Virus record (IMG/VR): IMGVR_UViG_3300046028_000547
Span: 1 to 36,423 of that record
DNA from: a virus
DNA: 36,423 nt
Strand: one strand, 5' to 3'
Translations under genes and position numbers: made by a program
Notes under the pieces: model-generated
Database searches by the model: none
What the model was told of the DNA's origin: nothing
What the model saw: the letters and a program-made list of their open reading frames with translations, nothing else
Part shown: piece by piece, positions 1 through 7,835 of the stretch
How the letters are laid out: every line of letters begins with the position of its first letter
Position numbering within the stretch: the stretch's first letter is position 1

Positions 1-1
1 G

Positions 2-199
2 ATGATGAAACTTTTTGCCAATATTGGTAAAGGGTGGATACCCAGCAAAGAACAAATGTTAAATGCTGTTGACACTGCTTATCGAGTTATGAAACATACC
101 GGTGATGCTAAACAAGCAGGCAAGATTCTGATGGATGAGTTGAACGCTTTATACAGAATGAGTCAGGAATTGATTGGTGGGAACACGCCTGGGCATTAG
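2..199 (+). CDS. Hypothetical protein, possibly truncated by the window edge
   Basis: A 65-residue reading frame, beginning MMKLFANIGKGW and ending GGNTPGH. Two ATG codons lie at positions 2 and 5, but only one base precedes them. The gene may therefore start here or be the 3' end of a longer gene outside the window. No ribosome-binding site can be judged. The protein is mostly helical in character and has no motif I recognise. It is followed by a 135-base gap that holds a strong promoter for the next gene. Confidence 0.45.
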   Translation: MMKLFANIGKGWIPSKEQMLNAVDTAYRVMKHTGDAKQAGKILMDELNALYRMSQELIGGNTPGH

Positions 200-284
200 A
201 TTACCAAAGCGATAAAAAGTCATATTTAGAAAATATATGGCGTATTATTAATTGGGATATTGTGAATACAAGGTTATAAAATCA

Positions 285-313
285 TTGACATTTTAAAAAC
301 ATTCATGTATAAT
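285..313 (+). promoter_or_regulatory. Consensus sigma70-type promoter for the DsbA-like gene
   Basis: TTGACA at 285-290 and TATAAT at 308-313 are both perfect matches to the bacterial housekeeping consensus, with an optimal 17-base spacer. Transcription would start near 320, and the ATG is at 335 behind an AGGAG-type ribosome-binding site. The site lies in the 200-334 gap, which otherwise holds nothing I can identify. A perfect promoter suggests strong early expression by unmodified host RNA polymerase. Confidence 0.85.
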
Positions 314-334
314 TAACGCTTACAGGAGATATAC

Positions 335-604
335 ATGGGCAAAGCATTTGGCGCACCAGAACAAGCAAAGATTAAACAAATTGTTGCAGAAGGCATGACT
401 GTCATGCAAGAGATTCAAGACCTTACAGAAGGACTGAACGAAACAATTAAAGCAGTAGCAGAAGAACTAGAAGTCAAGCCTAGTGTTATTAAAAAAGCAA
501 TTAAGATTGCACAGAAAGATACATGGGATCAAGTGTTCCGTGAATTTGATGATCTTGAAACCATTGTTGATATTAGTGGACATAGTTTCCGTAAGGAAGA
601 ATAA
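335..604 (+). CDS. DsbA-like dsDNA-binding/transcription protein (tentative)
   Basis: An 89-residue, highly charged, helical protein without membrane segments. T4 DsbA, a small double-stranded-DNA-binding protein linked to late transcription, has the same length and a similar layout: an amphipathic N-terminal helix, a central segment with a K-x-IKKAIKIA-like helix and an acidic C-terminus. The match is by general pattern and phage context, not by a diagnostic catalytic motif. The gene has its own consensus promoter (285-313) and a good ribosome-binding site (CAGGAGATATAC before the ATG). Its stop overlaps the next start by one base (TAATG), which suggests translational coupling. It could instead be an unrelated small DNA-binding or hypothetical protein. 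Confidence 0.5.
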   Translation: MGKAFGAPEQAKIKQIVAEGMTVMQEIQDLTEGLNETIKAVAEELEVKPSVIKKAIKIAQKDTWDQVFREFDDLETIVDISGHSFRKEE

Positions 605-900
605 TGAATGAAATATTCAGCGGAACATTCAATTGGATCCGAGACGATTACAAAAGCGATCGATTTCGTTTTTGTCTTGAGGTCCTTGCTTGGGCTATAT
701 CTATTGGCTGTGCTATCACTATGGCCTCAACCGTGCCTACTCCTCCTCTTCTCATCTTGTACCCCATTTGGATTACAGGTTGTGCTATATACGCTTGGTG
801 TGCTTATAGTAGGCGTTCCTTTGGTATGCTGGCTAATTACATGTTGCTTACCACAATCGATTCAATCGGATTGATTAGGATGCTCGTCGGTTCTCAATAA
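604..900 (+). CDS. Small membrane protein with three predicted helices
   Basis: 98 residues. A polar N-terminus of about 20 residues is followed by three hydrophobic stretches at roughly residues 23-44, 47-68 and 75-95. The first loop contains a proline-rich TVPTPPLL turn, and a basic YSRRSFG loop sits between helices 2 and 3. The protein probably sits in the host inner membrane. I do not recognise the family. The start overlaps the stop of the upstream gene (TAATG). A hydrophobic frame also exists one base over (608-874), but it has no better start and no independent support, so this frame is preferred because of the overlap junction and full use of the interval. Confidence 0.6.
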   Translation: MNEIFSGTFNWIRDDYKSDRFRFCLEVLAWAISIGCAITMASTVPTPPLLILYPIWITGCAIYAWCAYSRRSFGMLANYMLLTTIDSIGLIRMLVGSQ

Positions 901-951
901 ATATTATTTTAAATTACAGTTTGATCAGCTACAAATGATCACAAAGAAGGT

Positions 952-973
952 TGCCGGCCATAAGCGGTAGGAG
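952..973 (+). promoter_or_regulatory. Candidate translational operator hairpin at the DNA polymerase RBS
   Basis: Bases 952-956 (TGCCG) pair with 965-969 (CGGTA, one G-U pair) around an 8-nt loop, GCCATAAG. The 3' arm runs directly into the Shine-Dalgarno AGGAG at 969-973, seven bases before the ATG at 980. T4 gp43 is known to repress its own translation by binding a short hairpin with an 8-nt loop next to its ribosome-binding site. The same geometry here is seen in the sequence, and the function is inferred. A second potential hairpin, TGATCA-N8-TGATCA (922-941), lies just upstream. Confidence 0.4.
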
Positions 974-979
974 AAAAAT

Positions 980-3652
980 ATGAGTTATGTAGACGCGATC
1001 TGGAATCGTGATAAAGACATCATCTATGTTGTCGAACGGGATCCTAAAAAAGGCAGGATCTTCCAAGAATACCCCGCACGTTATCTTTTCTATTACCCCG
1101 ATCAACGGGGCAAATATAAATCTATCTACGGCGAAAATCTTAACAAGGTTACTTCTAAGAGCTATAAAGAGTTCATGAAGGAAAAGAAGATACACAGCAG
1201 TCACAGTCTGTATGAAAGTGATATCAATCCAATATTTCGAAATCTAGAAGAAAATTATCTAGGCAAAGATGCACCTAAACTAAATGTAGCATGGTTTGAC
1301 ATTGAGGTGGACTTTGATCCAGAACGTGGCTATAGCACTCCAGAGAATGCTTTTATGCCAATTACTGCAATCGCTGTTCACCTACAATGGTTAGACACCC
1401 TTGTGTGTTTTGCTGTTCCTCCGAAAACTCTTACAATGGCAGAAGCAGTTGAGCAGGTTAAAGACTTCCCAAATACAATATTATTTGAAACTGAGGGAGA
1501 AATGCTCAATGCCTTTTTAGATATCATTGAAGATGCAGATATTTTAAGTGGGTGGAATAGTGAAGGTTTTGATATTCCATATACTGTAAATAGAGTAACA
1601 AAGGTGTTAAGCAAAGAAGACACAAGACGATTTTGCCTTTGGGATCAATTTCCAAAGAAACGGGAGTACGAAAAATATGGAAAAGCGGCTGTTACTTATG
1701 ACTTGGTTGGTCGCGTTCATTTGGACAGTCTCGAGCTGTACCGCAAGTACACCTACGAAGAACGCCACTCCTACAGGTTGGATGCTATTGGAGAAATGGA
1801 GATAGGTGAATCTAAGACTGTCTATGAAGGCACACTGGATCAACTGTACAATAATGATTTTAAAAAGTTTATTGAGTACAACAGGCAAGATTGTGCCTTG
1901 CTTGACAAACTTGATAAGAAATTAAAATTCCTCGACCTTGCCAACACACTTGCACACGAATGTACTGTATTGTTACAGACCACAATGGGTGCTGTTGCTG
2001 TTACAGAACAGGCCATTGTAAATGAGGCACACCACCGTGGATTAATTGTGCCAAGTCGTCCAATACGCGATGAAGATGCTAACAATCAAGCCGCAGGTGC
2101 GTATGTGGCATACCCTAAAAAAGGACTTCATGACTGGATTGGGTCAATGGACATCAACTCATTGTACCCAAGTGCAATTCGTGCATTGAATATGGGTCCA
2201 GAAACTATTGTCGGACAACTGCGTCAAGATAGAACTGATCAATTTATTCAAGAACAGATACTGGTGCATAAGAAATCATTTGCATCTGCCTGGGAAGGTA
2301 TGTTTGGTAGTTTAGAATACGAAGCAGTTATGCGACAAGACAAAGCATATGAAATTACTGTTGATTGGCAAAATGGTGAACAGGACGTATTAAGTGCAGC
2401 CGAAGTTTACAGATTAATTTTTGAAAGCAATCAGTCCTGGATGTTGAGTGCTAATGGTACAATCTTTACCTACGAGAATGAAGGTATTATTCCCGGCTTG
2501 CTCAAGCGTTGGTATGCCGAACGTAAAGATATGCAGAAAAAACTTAAGGCAGCAATTGATGCTGGAAATAAAATTGAAGAAGAATACTGGGACAAGCGAC
2601 AACTAGTTAAGAAGATTAACCTAAACAGTTTGTACGGTGCTATTTTGAATCCAGGTTGTAGATTCTTTGACAAACGAATCGGACAGTCAACTACGTTAAC
2701 AGGCCGTGCCATTGCACGTCACATGGCAGGCAAAGTTAATGAAATGATCACAGGTGAGTTTGATCACGTAGGTAAAAGCATTATCTATGGCGATACTGAC
2801 TCATGCTATTTTTCAGCATATAACGCATTAAAGATTGATATTCAAAAGAAATTAATTCCTTGGGATAAAGAAATTGTTATTCAATTGTATAATACTATTG
2901 CTGATAATGTTAATGCTACGTTTCCGCAGTTTATGTTAGATGCATTCCATTGTCCAAAATCAAGAGGCGAAGTGATCAAGGCTGGTCGTGAATTTGTTGC
3001 TATCAAAGGCATCTATATGACAAAAAAACGCTATGCTATCCTGTACTACGACAAAGAAAATAAGCGCACAGACGTAGATGGGAAGCCGGGAAAGATCAAG
3101 GCCATGGGCTTGGATTTGAAGCGTAGTGATACTCCGGAATTTATGCAAAAGTTTTTAGAAGAAATTTTAACCAAAGTACTTAACAATGCACAAGAGAAAG
3201 AGATACTAGAACGCATTAGTGAATTCCGAACTGAGTTTAAAGCTAGACCAGGTTGGGAGAAAGGCAGTCCAAAACGTGCTAACAATATTGCCGACTACCA
3301 GGCGCAGGAAGAAAAGAAGGGTAAGGCTAATATGCCCGGACATGTTCGAGCAAGTATTAACTGGAATACATTGCGCCGGATGAACGGTGACAAATACAGC
3401 CAACAGATTGTTGACGGTATGAAGGTCATTGTTTGTAAGGTCAAAGACAATCCATTGGGCTATACCAGCGTTGCTTATCCAGTCGATGAACTACGTTTAC
3501 CTAAATGGTTCCAAGAACTTCCATTTGATCACAGTGAAATGGAAGCAACTATTATCAATAACAAACTTGATAACCTCATTGGAGTTCTAGAGTGGGATCT
3601 AGACTCTACAACACAAGATAATACATTTGGAAAATTATTCAGCTTTGACTAA
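980..3652 (+). CDS. 43: Family B DNA polymerase (T4 gp43 type)
   Basis: 890 residues, close to the 898 of T4 gp43. This is the replicative polymerase, with a 3'-5' proofreading domain followed by palm, fingers and thumb. The exonuclease motifs are visible: WFDIEVDFD (D107, E109), GWNSEGFDIP, and YNRQDCALLD. Polymerase motif A is DINSLYPS with D391, motif B is KKINLNSLYGA from K544, and motif C is YGDTDS with D605 and D607. All catalytic residues appear intact and there is no intron or frameshift. The start at 980 follows an AGGAG seven bases upstream. The sliding clamp gene follows 55 bases later with its own promoter. A hairpin next to the ribosome-binding site may allow autoregulation as in T4. 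Confidence 0.97.
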   Translation: MSYVDAIWNRDKDIIYVVERDPKKGRIFQEYPARYLFYYPDQRGKYKSIYGENLNKVTSKSYKEFMKEKKIHSSHSLYESDINPIFRNLEENYLGKDAPKLNVAWFDIEVDFDPERGYSTPENAFMPITAIAVHLQWLDTLVCFAVPPKTLTMAEAVEQVKDFPNTILFETEGEMLNAFLDIIEDADILSGWNSEGFDIPYTVNRVTKVLSKEDTRRFCLWDQFPKKREYEKYGKAAVTYDLVGRVHLDSLELYRKYTYEERHSYRLDAIGEMEIGESKTVYEGTLDQLYNNDFKKFIEYNRQDCALLDKLDKKLKFLDLANTLAHECTVLLQTTMGAVAVTEQAIVNEAHHRGLIVPSRPIRDEDANNQAAGAYVAYPKKGLHDWIGSMDINSLYPSAIRALNMGPETIVGQLRQDRTDQFIQEQILVHKKSFASAWEGMFGSLEYEAVMRQDKAYEITVDWQNGEQDVLSAAEVYRLIFESNQSWMLSANGTIFTYENEGIIPGLLKRWYAERKDMQKKLKAAIDAGNKIEEEYWDKRQLVKKINLNSLYGAILNPGCRFFDKRIGQSTTLTGRAIARHMAGKVNEMITGEFDHVGKSIIYGDTDSCYFSAYNALKIDIQKKLIPWDKEIVIQLYNTIADNVNATFPQFMLDAFHCPKSRGEVIKAGREFVAIKGIYMTKKRYAILYYDKENKRTDVDGKPGKIKAMGLDLKRSDTPEFMQKFLEEILTKVLNNAQEKEILERISEFRTEFKARPGWEKGSPKRANNIADYQAQEEKKGKANMPGHVRASINWNTLRRMNGDKYSQQIVDGMKVIVCKVKDNPLGYTSVAYPVDELRLPKWFQELPFDHSEMEATIINNKLDNLIGVLEWDLDSTTQDNTFGKLFSFD

Positions 3653-3660
3653 AATATTAC

Positions 3661-3689
3661 TTGACTTTTTCCCTAAATCTAAATAAACT
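3661..3689 (+). promoter_or_regulatory. Sigma70-type promoter for the sliding clamp
   Basis: TTGACT (3661-3666) and TAAACT (3684-3689) are separated by 17 bases. The clamp ATG is at 3708, with an AAAGGA ribosome-binding site upstream. This would let the clamp be made independently of, and more abundantly than, the polymerase. Confidence 0.6.
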
Positions 3690-3707
3690 ATACAAAAGGA
3701 CTATTAC

Positions 3708-4442
3708 ATGAAAGACATTCTACAAGACATCGTGAGTCATACTCACAACCTAGGTTTCCTAAACATCGTTAAGATCACAGGTACCGACGAAACTACAAAA
3801 ATTGACTCTATGGCAGATGACAGGACTGTAGTTATGTTTGGCGAAACAGCAAATCCACAACCAGAGATGATTGGTGTATTCGGCATGCCGCAACTAAACA
3901 AATTGAAGTATAACCTCGAGTGTCCAGAATACAAAGAAGATGCAACAATTGAATTAATGACTGCTGACAGAAATGGCGAAACTATTCCAATTGGTTTACA
4001 TTTTGAAAACAAAGCAGGTGACTTTAAAAACGACTATCGTTTTATGAACACTGAAATCATCAACGAAAAACTCAAGTCAACTACTTTCCGCGGTGTTAAG
4101 TGGGATGTTGAGGTTAATCCTACACAAAGTAGCGTACAGCGTTTTAGTTTCCAAGCAGCCGCAAACAGCGAACATGCTACGTTCTTAGCCAAGACAGACG
4201 GAGACAAATTGAAGTTCACGTTTGGTGACATGAGTTCACATGGTGGTGAGTTTATCTTTGCTATAGGCGTTACAGGAACATTAAACAAGGCGTGGACATG
4301 GCCAGTTGCTCCTATTCTAAGTATTTTAAAAATTGCCGACGTTAACAATACAACTATGAGTTTGTCTAATGAAGGTGCATTGCAAATTACATTAGATAGC
4401 GGTCTAGCTGTATACAAATATATTATTCCTGCACAGACATGA
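3708..4442 (+). CDS. 45: Sliding clamp, DNA polymerase processivity factor (T4 gp45 type)
   Basis: 244 residues against 228 in T4 gp45. The protein would form a trimeric ring that tethers the polymerase and, in T4, also activates late transcription with gp33 and gp55. The C-terminal strand pattern with ITLDSGLAVYKYIIPA is typical of phage clamps, as is the acidic N-terminal half with GVFGMPQLNKLKYNL. Its position directly after the polymerase supports the call. It has its own promoter at 3661-3689. The stop overlaps the next start (ATGA), so the 122-residue downstream protein is probably co-translated. Confidence 0.88.
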   Translation: MKDILQDIVSHTHNLGFLNIVKITGTDETTKIDSMADDRTVVMFGETANPQPEMIGVFGMPQLNKLKYNLECPEYKEDATIELMTADRNGETIPIGLHFENKAGDFKNDYRFMNTEIINEKLKSTTFRGVKWDVEVNPTQSSVQRFSFQAAANSEHATFLAKTDGDKLKFTFGDMSSHGGEFIFAIGVTGTLNKAWTWPVAPILSILKIADVNNTTMSLSNEGALQITLDSGLAVYKYIIPAQT

Positions 4443-4807
4443 TCAAAGGGCTAGCCCATACGGGAAAATATCTCCAGGTAACTGGAGGTAGTCCAATGAA
4501 TCCGTATATTCCTGCTGGTGGGCAATCTACGGGAATGGTTCGTTATAATACTAATATGAATACTATGGAAGTATATGATGGATCAACATGGAAAGAATTT
4601 ACAAGTTATGCCAGCATATCAATGACAGGTGAAGCAGAGGTATTACTCGATTGGGCCCATAAAAAACGCGATGAAGAAATGCAAATGGAATCATTGGCTA
4701 AAGAACATCCTGCTGTACAAATTGCTTTGGATAATTTAAAAAAGGCAAAGCTACAATTAGATGCTACAATAATATTAAGTAAAGAACATGACACATCAAC
4801 AAGTTAA
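4439..4807 (+). CDS. Conserved phage protein with a fibre-like N-terminal motif
   Basis: 122 residues, function unknown. The N-terminal half contains GMVRYNTNMNTMEVYDG followed by STW. This pattern (G, aromatic/basic, Y-N, then VYDG and an aromatic residue) resembles the GQLWFN...VYDGSSF motif in the fibre proteins at 19454-23544. The C-terminal half (about residues 65-110) is charged and helical, probably a coiled coil. The gene overlaps the clamp stop by four bases and the DpdA start by 20 bases. It could be a structural or assembly protein placed in a replication operon, but the sequence does not show this. Confidence 0.6.
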   Translation: MIKGLAHTGKYLQVTGGSPMNPYIPAGGQSTGMVRYNTNMNTMEVYDGSTWKEFTSYASISMTGEAEVLLDWAHKKRDEEMQMESLAKEHPAVQIALDNLKKAKLQLDATIILSKEHDTSTS

Positions 4808-6341
4808 CCTAACACCATTACAGAAGGATTATGCTGTATATCTTCCGGCCATCAGCTCGTTTTACAGCACCTATATTGCTAAACAACGATTAGAGAAGTT
4901 TATCTCAGATGAACGTATCCCTAAAGGATTCGATCGAGGCATCGAAGGCATGAACTTCCTTAATCCTGAAGAAGGATACTTTACTTACAAGTATGGTTTG
5001 TATTCAGCAGGTCATGCACAATTAGATCTACAAAAGAGTCTTGTACAGGAATCAATGATTCAACAACGAGATCGTGGCAACACAATGATCTTAGGTGACT
5101 CCGGTGGATACCAGATCGGTAAGGGTGTTCTTAAGTTTGATTGGTTAGACTTTGAAGGCAAAGAAGCTACTAAGACTCGTCAAAAGATTCTTGAGTGGTT
5201 AGAAGTAACCGCAGACTGGTCAATGATGCTAGACGTTCCAACCTGGGCTTGTGACCATATTCACAGTCCAAAGACTGGATTAAAAACATTTGAAGACTGT
5301 CTAGAAAAAACACAGTACAATAATGATTACTTCTTGATGAATAGATTAGGTCAAACTAAATGGCTTAACGTGCTACAAGGCGGTGATTGGGATACTGCTG
5401 AACAGTGGTATCAAGGTGTAAAAGAATTTAGCGACCCAGCAGGTAAGTATGCAGGTCGTGAAGCAGAAGGTTGGGCCTTTGGTGGTGCTAACATGTGTAA
5501 AATGGATATCACGTTAAAGCGTCTAATGACCTTGCGTGAAGATGGTTTGCTGAAGGGCAAAAACTGGATCCACTTTTTGGGTACAGCACAGTTAGATTGG
5601 TCATGCTATCTAACATTAATTCAACGACAAATCAGGAAACATATCAATGAAGAGCTTACCATATCTTTTGACTGCGCCTCACCGTTCATTGCAACAGCGC
5701 ACGGACTTGTCTACACCAACGCAGTCCACACTCCCAAAAGGTGGAGTGTTATTATGGACAAGGCACCAGATAATAAAGCACTCGCAGGATCGGACATTCC
5801 GTTTCCCTTCGAAAGCGAAATTGGCCGCAGACTAACACTTGCAGATATATGTCACTATGCTCCAGGCATGTTAAACAAAATTGGCAAGGAAGGTAAGACT
5901 AGTTGGGATAGTTTTGCCTATGCTTTAATGATGGGTCATAATGTGTACTGCCATATTGTTGCTGTACAACGTGCTCAACAATTAATGGACATTGAAATTG
6001 CTAAGACTAAATCTAAGCTATCGTGGAAGCATTGGAAGAAAGTCAAGTCGCAAGATATGAGCGATGAGTACAGTGATTGGGTTCCACGTAACATCCTATA
6101 CTTTAGTAGTTTTATTGAAGACTTGTTTAATACTAAAACTAAAGATGAAGCATTTGCTATGATAGATCAAGCAGGCCCATTCTTACGTAGTCTAGAAGGT
6201 GCTCGTTTACAAGGTGGTCCAAAGCAGAACGAATTTAGAAACTTATTCTCGTTTGATGAAGTAACAAGTTCAGATGAAGTTGATTTAGAAAACCCAGATG
6301 ATGATGAACTAAGAGCCCTTGAAGAAGGCCTAGGAGAATAA
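4788..6341 (+). CDS. dpdA: DpdA-like DNA-guanine transglycosylase (TGT family)
   Basis: 517 residues. It resembles the tRNA-guanine transglycosylase fold as used by phage DpdA, which exchanges guanine in DNA for a 7-deazaguanine base such as PreQ0. The landmarks occur in the TGT order: DSGGYQ at 104-109 (general acid/base Asp104), LDVPTW with Asp149 for base recognition, LQGG at 196-199, GWAFGG at 228-233, and SFDCASP with Asp295 at the place of the TGT nucleophile (FDCVLPTR in TGT). The CxCxxC zinc motif of bacterial TGT is not present, and the C-terminal half looks specialised, ending in an acidic tail. The start overlaps the upstream gene by 20 bases. QueE and a QueD-like gene lie within 7 kb, which supports a DNA rather than tRNA role. 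FolE and QueC are not seen here. Confidence 0.85.
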   Translation: MTHQQVNLTPLQKDYAVYLPAISSFYSTYIAKQRLEKFISDERIPKGFDRGIEGMNFLNPEEGYFTYKYGLYSAGHAQLDLQKSLVQESMIQQRDRGNTMILGDSGGYQIGKGVLKFDWLDFEGKEATKTRQKILEWLEVTADWSMMLDVPTWACDHIHSPKTGLKTFEDCLEKTQYNNDYFLMNRLGQTKWLNVLQGGDWDTAEQWYQGVKEFSDPAGKYAGREAEGWAFGGANMCKMDITLKRLMTLREDGLLKGKNWIHFLGTAQLDWSCYLTLIQRQIRKHINEELTISFDCASPFIATAHGLVYTNAVHTPKRWSVIMDKAPDNKALAGSDIPFPFESEIGRRLTLADICHYAPGMLNKIGKEGKTSWDSFAYALMMGHNVYCHIVAVQRAQQLMDIEIAKTKSKLSWKHWKKVKSQDMSDEYSDWVPRNILYFSSFIEDLFNTKTKDEAFAMIDQAGPFLRSLEGARLQGGPKQNEFRNLFSFDEVTSSDEVDLENPDDDELRALEEGLGE

Positions 6342-6342
6342 T

Positions 6343-6585
6343 ATGGCAACACGCAAAAAGAAAACAGATAGTATTGTGCTAGACATGCCTGGCACAATTG
6401 GCGGTGCTAAACTAGTATTTCCAGAAACTAAAGTAGTTAAGGGTAGTCATTTGACAATTACATATAATAATGATTACCCTGAGAAATTAGAATGGGATGA
6501 CGAGGCATTGATGCGTGATGTTAGAGAAGCATTAGCAAGTGTAGAAAATAAACCAAAACGTAAAATAAAGGAAAAAATAATATGA
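6343..6585 (+). CDS. Hypothetical small basic protein
   Basis: 80 residues with lysine-rich ends (MATRKKK at the start and KPKRKIKEK near the end) and a central beta-like segment. No known family is recognised. It starts two bases after the DpdA stop, and its own stop overlaps the peroxiredoxin start (ATGA), so it sits inside a coupled operon. The basic ends could suit nucleic-acid binding, but that is a guess. Confidence 0.6.
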   Translation: MATRKKKTDSIVLDMPGTIGGAKLVFPETKVVKGSHLTITYNNDYPEKLEWDDEALMRDVREALASVENKPKRKIKEKII

Positions 6586-7103
6586 CACAATTTATACCTA
6601 ATGTAACATTTGCATTTCGCGAAGGTGATGAAGCGCCTGAAGGCGGCGGATGCCCCATTGGTGGAGAATTTGTTTTTAAGACAGCCAATGAGTTGTTCGG
6701 CAATAAACGAGTAATTATTTTTAGTCTTCCGGGTGCATTTACACCTACTTGTAGTACATATCAGTTGCCAGGCTTTGAACAACAATACAGTGATTTTAAA
6801 GCCAAAGGCATTGATGAAATCTATTGTGTAAGTGTTAACGATGCATTTGTTATGAATGAGTGGGCTCGCAGTCTTGGCATTAAAAATGTAAAAGTTATTC
6901 CGGACGGTGCCGGGAAATTTACCAGACTGATGGGCATGACAGTTGACATGAGTGATATTGGGTTCGGACCACGCAGTCGCCGATATGCCGCAATTATAAG
7001 CGACGGCAAAGTAGACCACATGTTTGTAGAACCAGAATCAAGTACAAGTGATCCTGATCCATATGGGGTTTCAAGCCCTGAAAATGTAATGGCACATGCG
7101 TAA
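6582..7103 (+). CDS. Peroxiredoxin, Prx5-like
   Basis: 173 residues, the usual size for a Prx5-type thiol peroxidase that reduces peroxides with a redox cysteine. The active site PGAFTPTCS is complete, with Thr54 and peroxidatic Cys57; Arg131 or Arg133 (GPRSRRY) can supply the conserved arginine. The tail SDPDPYGVSSPENVMAHA matches the Prx5 C-terminal pattern. A further cysteine, Cys82, could be resolving. It overlaps the upstream small gene by four bases. A phage-encoded peroxidase could protect the infected cell, or the iron-sulfur enzymes encoded nearby, from oxidation; the latter is inference. Confidence 0.9.
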   Translation: MTQFIPNVTFAFREGDEAPEGGGCPIGGEFVFKTANELFGNKRVIIFSLPGAFTPTCSTYQLPGFEQQYSDFKAKGIDEIYCVSVNDAFVMNEWARSLGIKNVKVIPDGAGKFTRLMGMTVDMSDIGFGPRSRRYAAIISDGKVDHMFVEPESSTSDPDPYGVSSPENVMAHA

Positions 7104-7120
7104 TTTGGTAATATAATCTA

Positions 7121-7149
7121 TTGCATTGATCCATTAAATCTGTTATACT
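7121..7149 (+). promoter_or_regulatory. Sigma70-type promoter placed for a leaderless transcript
   Basis: TTGCAT (7121-7126) and TATACT (7144-7149) are separated by 17 bases in the only gap (7104-7155) of this stretch. The next ATG begins at 7156, seven bases after the -10 box, where transcription should start. No Shine-Dalgarno sequence lies upstream of that ATG. Confidence 0.55.
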
Positions 7150-7155
7150 AGTATC

Positions 7156-7665
7156 ATGAAACGTAATTACACAACCGGCGAAGCGAGCGATGTTCAATTC
7201 TTTATTGGTAAAGAAATTGAGCACACTCCTGCATTTGGAAAATTAACATTGTTTGTTACAGGTCTACATTCAGTAGAAGAAATTGCATCACATTTACAAG
7301 GATGTGAGCATATTTTCTTTGGAGCAAATCACAGCTTCAATCCGCGGACCCCAGAAGAATGGGATGCTTGGCAAGACATGATCCAATTCTTTTTAGACAA
7401 AGATTATCTATGCTCATTAGATATTCCATTAAGCGCAGTTGAAGAATTTAATGACGGTGGCCTAAACGAGTGTGATAATTTTATTCCACAAATCCGTGTA
7501 CCTATTCCTTACATTAAATTATGGAATTATAACACTATGCTTAAAATTGATGACAAAGATTTTAAAGCCACAAATCCAGGCGTATGGTCACATAGCCTGC
7601 ATAAATTAATGGACCGTAACAACTTTACCCCATGGGACAAATACAAAGAGGATAAAATACTATGA
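7156..7665 (+). CDS. Conserved phage hypothetical protein, probably leaderless mRNA
   Basis: 169 residues, function unknown. The protein is acidic and aromatic-rich and looks like a compact soluble enzyme-like domain. Distinct segments are TLFVTGLHSVEEI, FFGANHSFNP and a C-terminal VPIPYIKLWNYNTMLKIDD-like strand. No catalytic motif is recognised. It begins right at the expected transcription start of the promoter at 7121-7149 and lacks a ribosome-binding site. Its stop overlaps the following 57-residue gene (ATGA). It heads a run of genes that includes the QueD-like protein, the glycosyltransferase, the cupin and MazG. Confidence 0.65.
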   Translation: MKRNYTTGEASDVQFFIGKEIEHTPAFGKLTLFVTGLHSVEEIASHLQGCEHIFFGANHSFNPRTPEEWDAWQDMIQFFLDKDYLCSLDIPLSAVEEFNDGGLNECDNFIPQIRVPIPYIKLWNYNTMLKIDDKDFKATNPGVWSHSLHKLMDRNNFTPWDKYKEDKIL

Positions 7666-7835
7666 TTAATTCTAAAATTACAAAACAGGCAGCACAACAA
7701 TCATCCGAAGAAAAACTTTTCAAATTGCTAGAAAGCATTGATTGGAAGTTGTGGGAAATGATGAACATGTTAAAAGACAACTTGCCAGAGCAACCTAAAA
7801 CTAAAACTAAAACAGCTAAGAAATCAGAAGAATGA
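7662..7835 (+). CDS. Small hypothetical protein of 57 residues
   Basis: Reads MINSKITKQA at the start and ends TKTKTAKKSEE. The middle is an amphipathic helix rich in Leu, Trp and Met (LFKLLESIDWKLWEMM). It joins both neighbours by ATGA overlaps (start in the stop of the upstream gene, stop in the start of the downstream one), fills the interval exactly and has the same AT-rich codon use. That makes it a real gene despite its size. The basic tail and helix could mediate a protein contact. No family is recognised. Confidence 0.7.
   Translation: MINSKITKQAAQQSSEEKLFKLLESIDWKLWEMMNMLKDNLPEQPKTKTKTAKKSEE

Noticed and set aside
608-874. Hydrophobic alternative reading frame over the membrane protein gene
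   Set aside because: It is shorter than the 604-900 frame, has no better ribosome-binding site, and its hydrophobicity follows from the T-rich codons of the true gene. The TAATG junction supports 604.
896-903. AATAAATA as a late promoter for DNA polymerase
   Set aside because: It fits NATAAATA, but polymerase is expected to be early and the site overlaps the stop codon of the upstream gene in AT-rich DNA.
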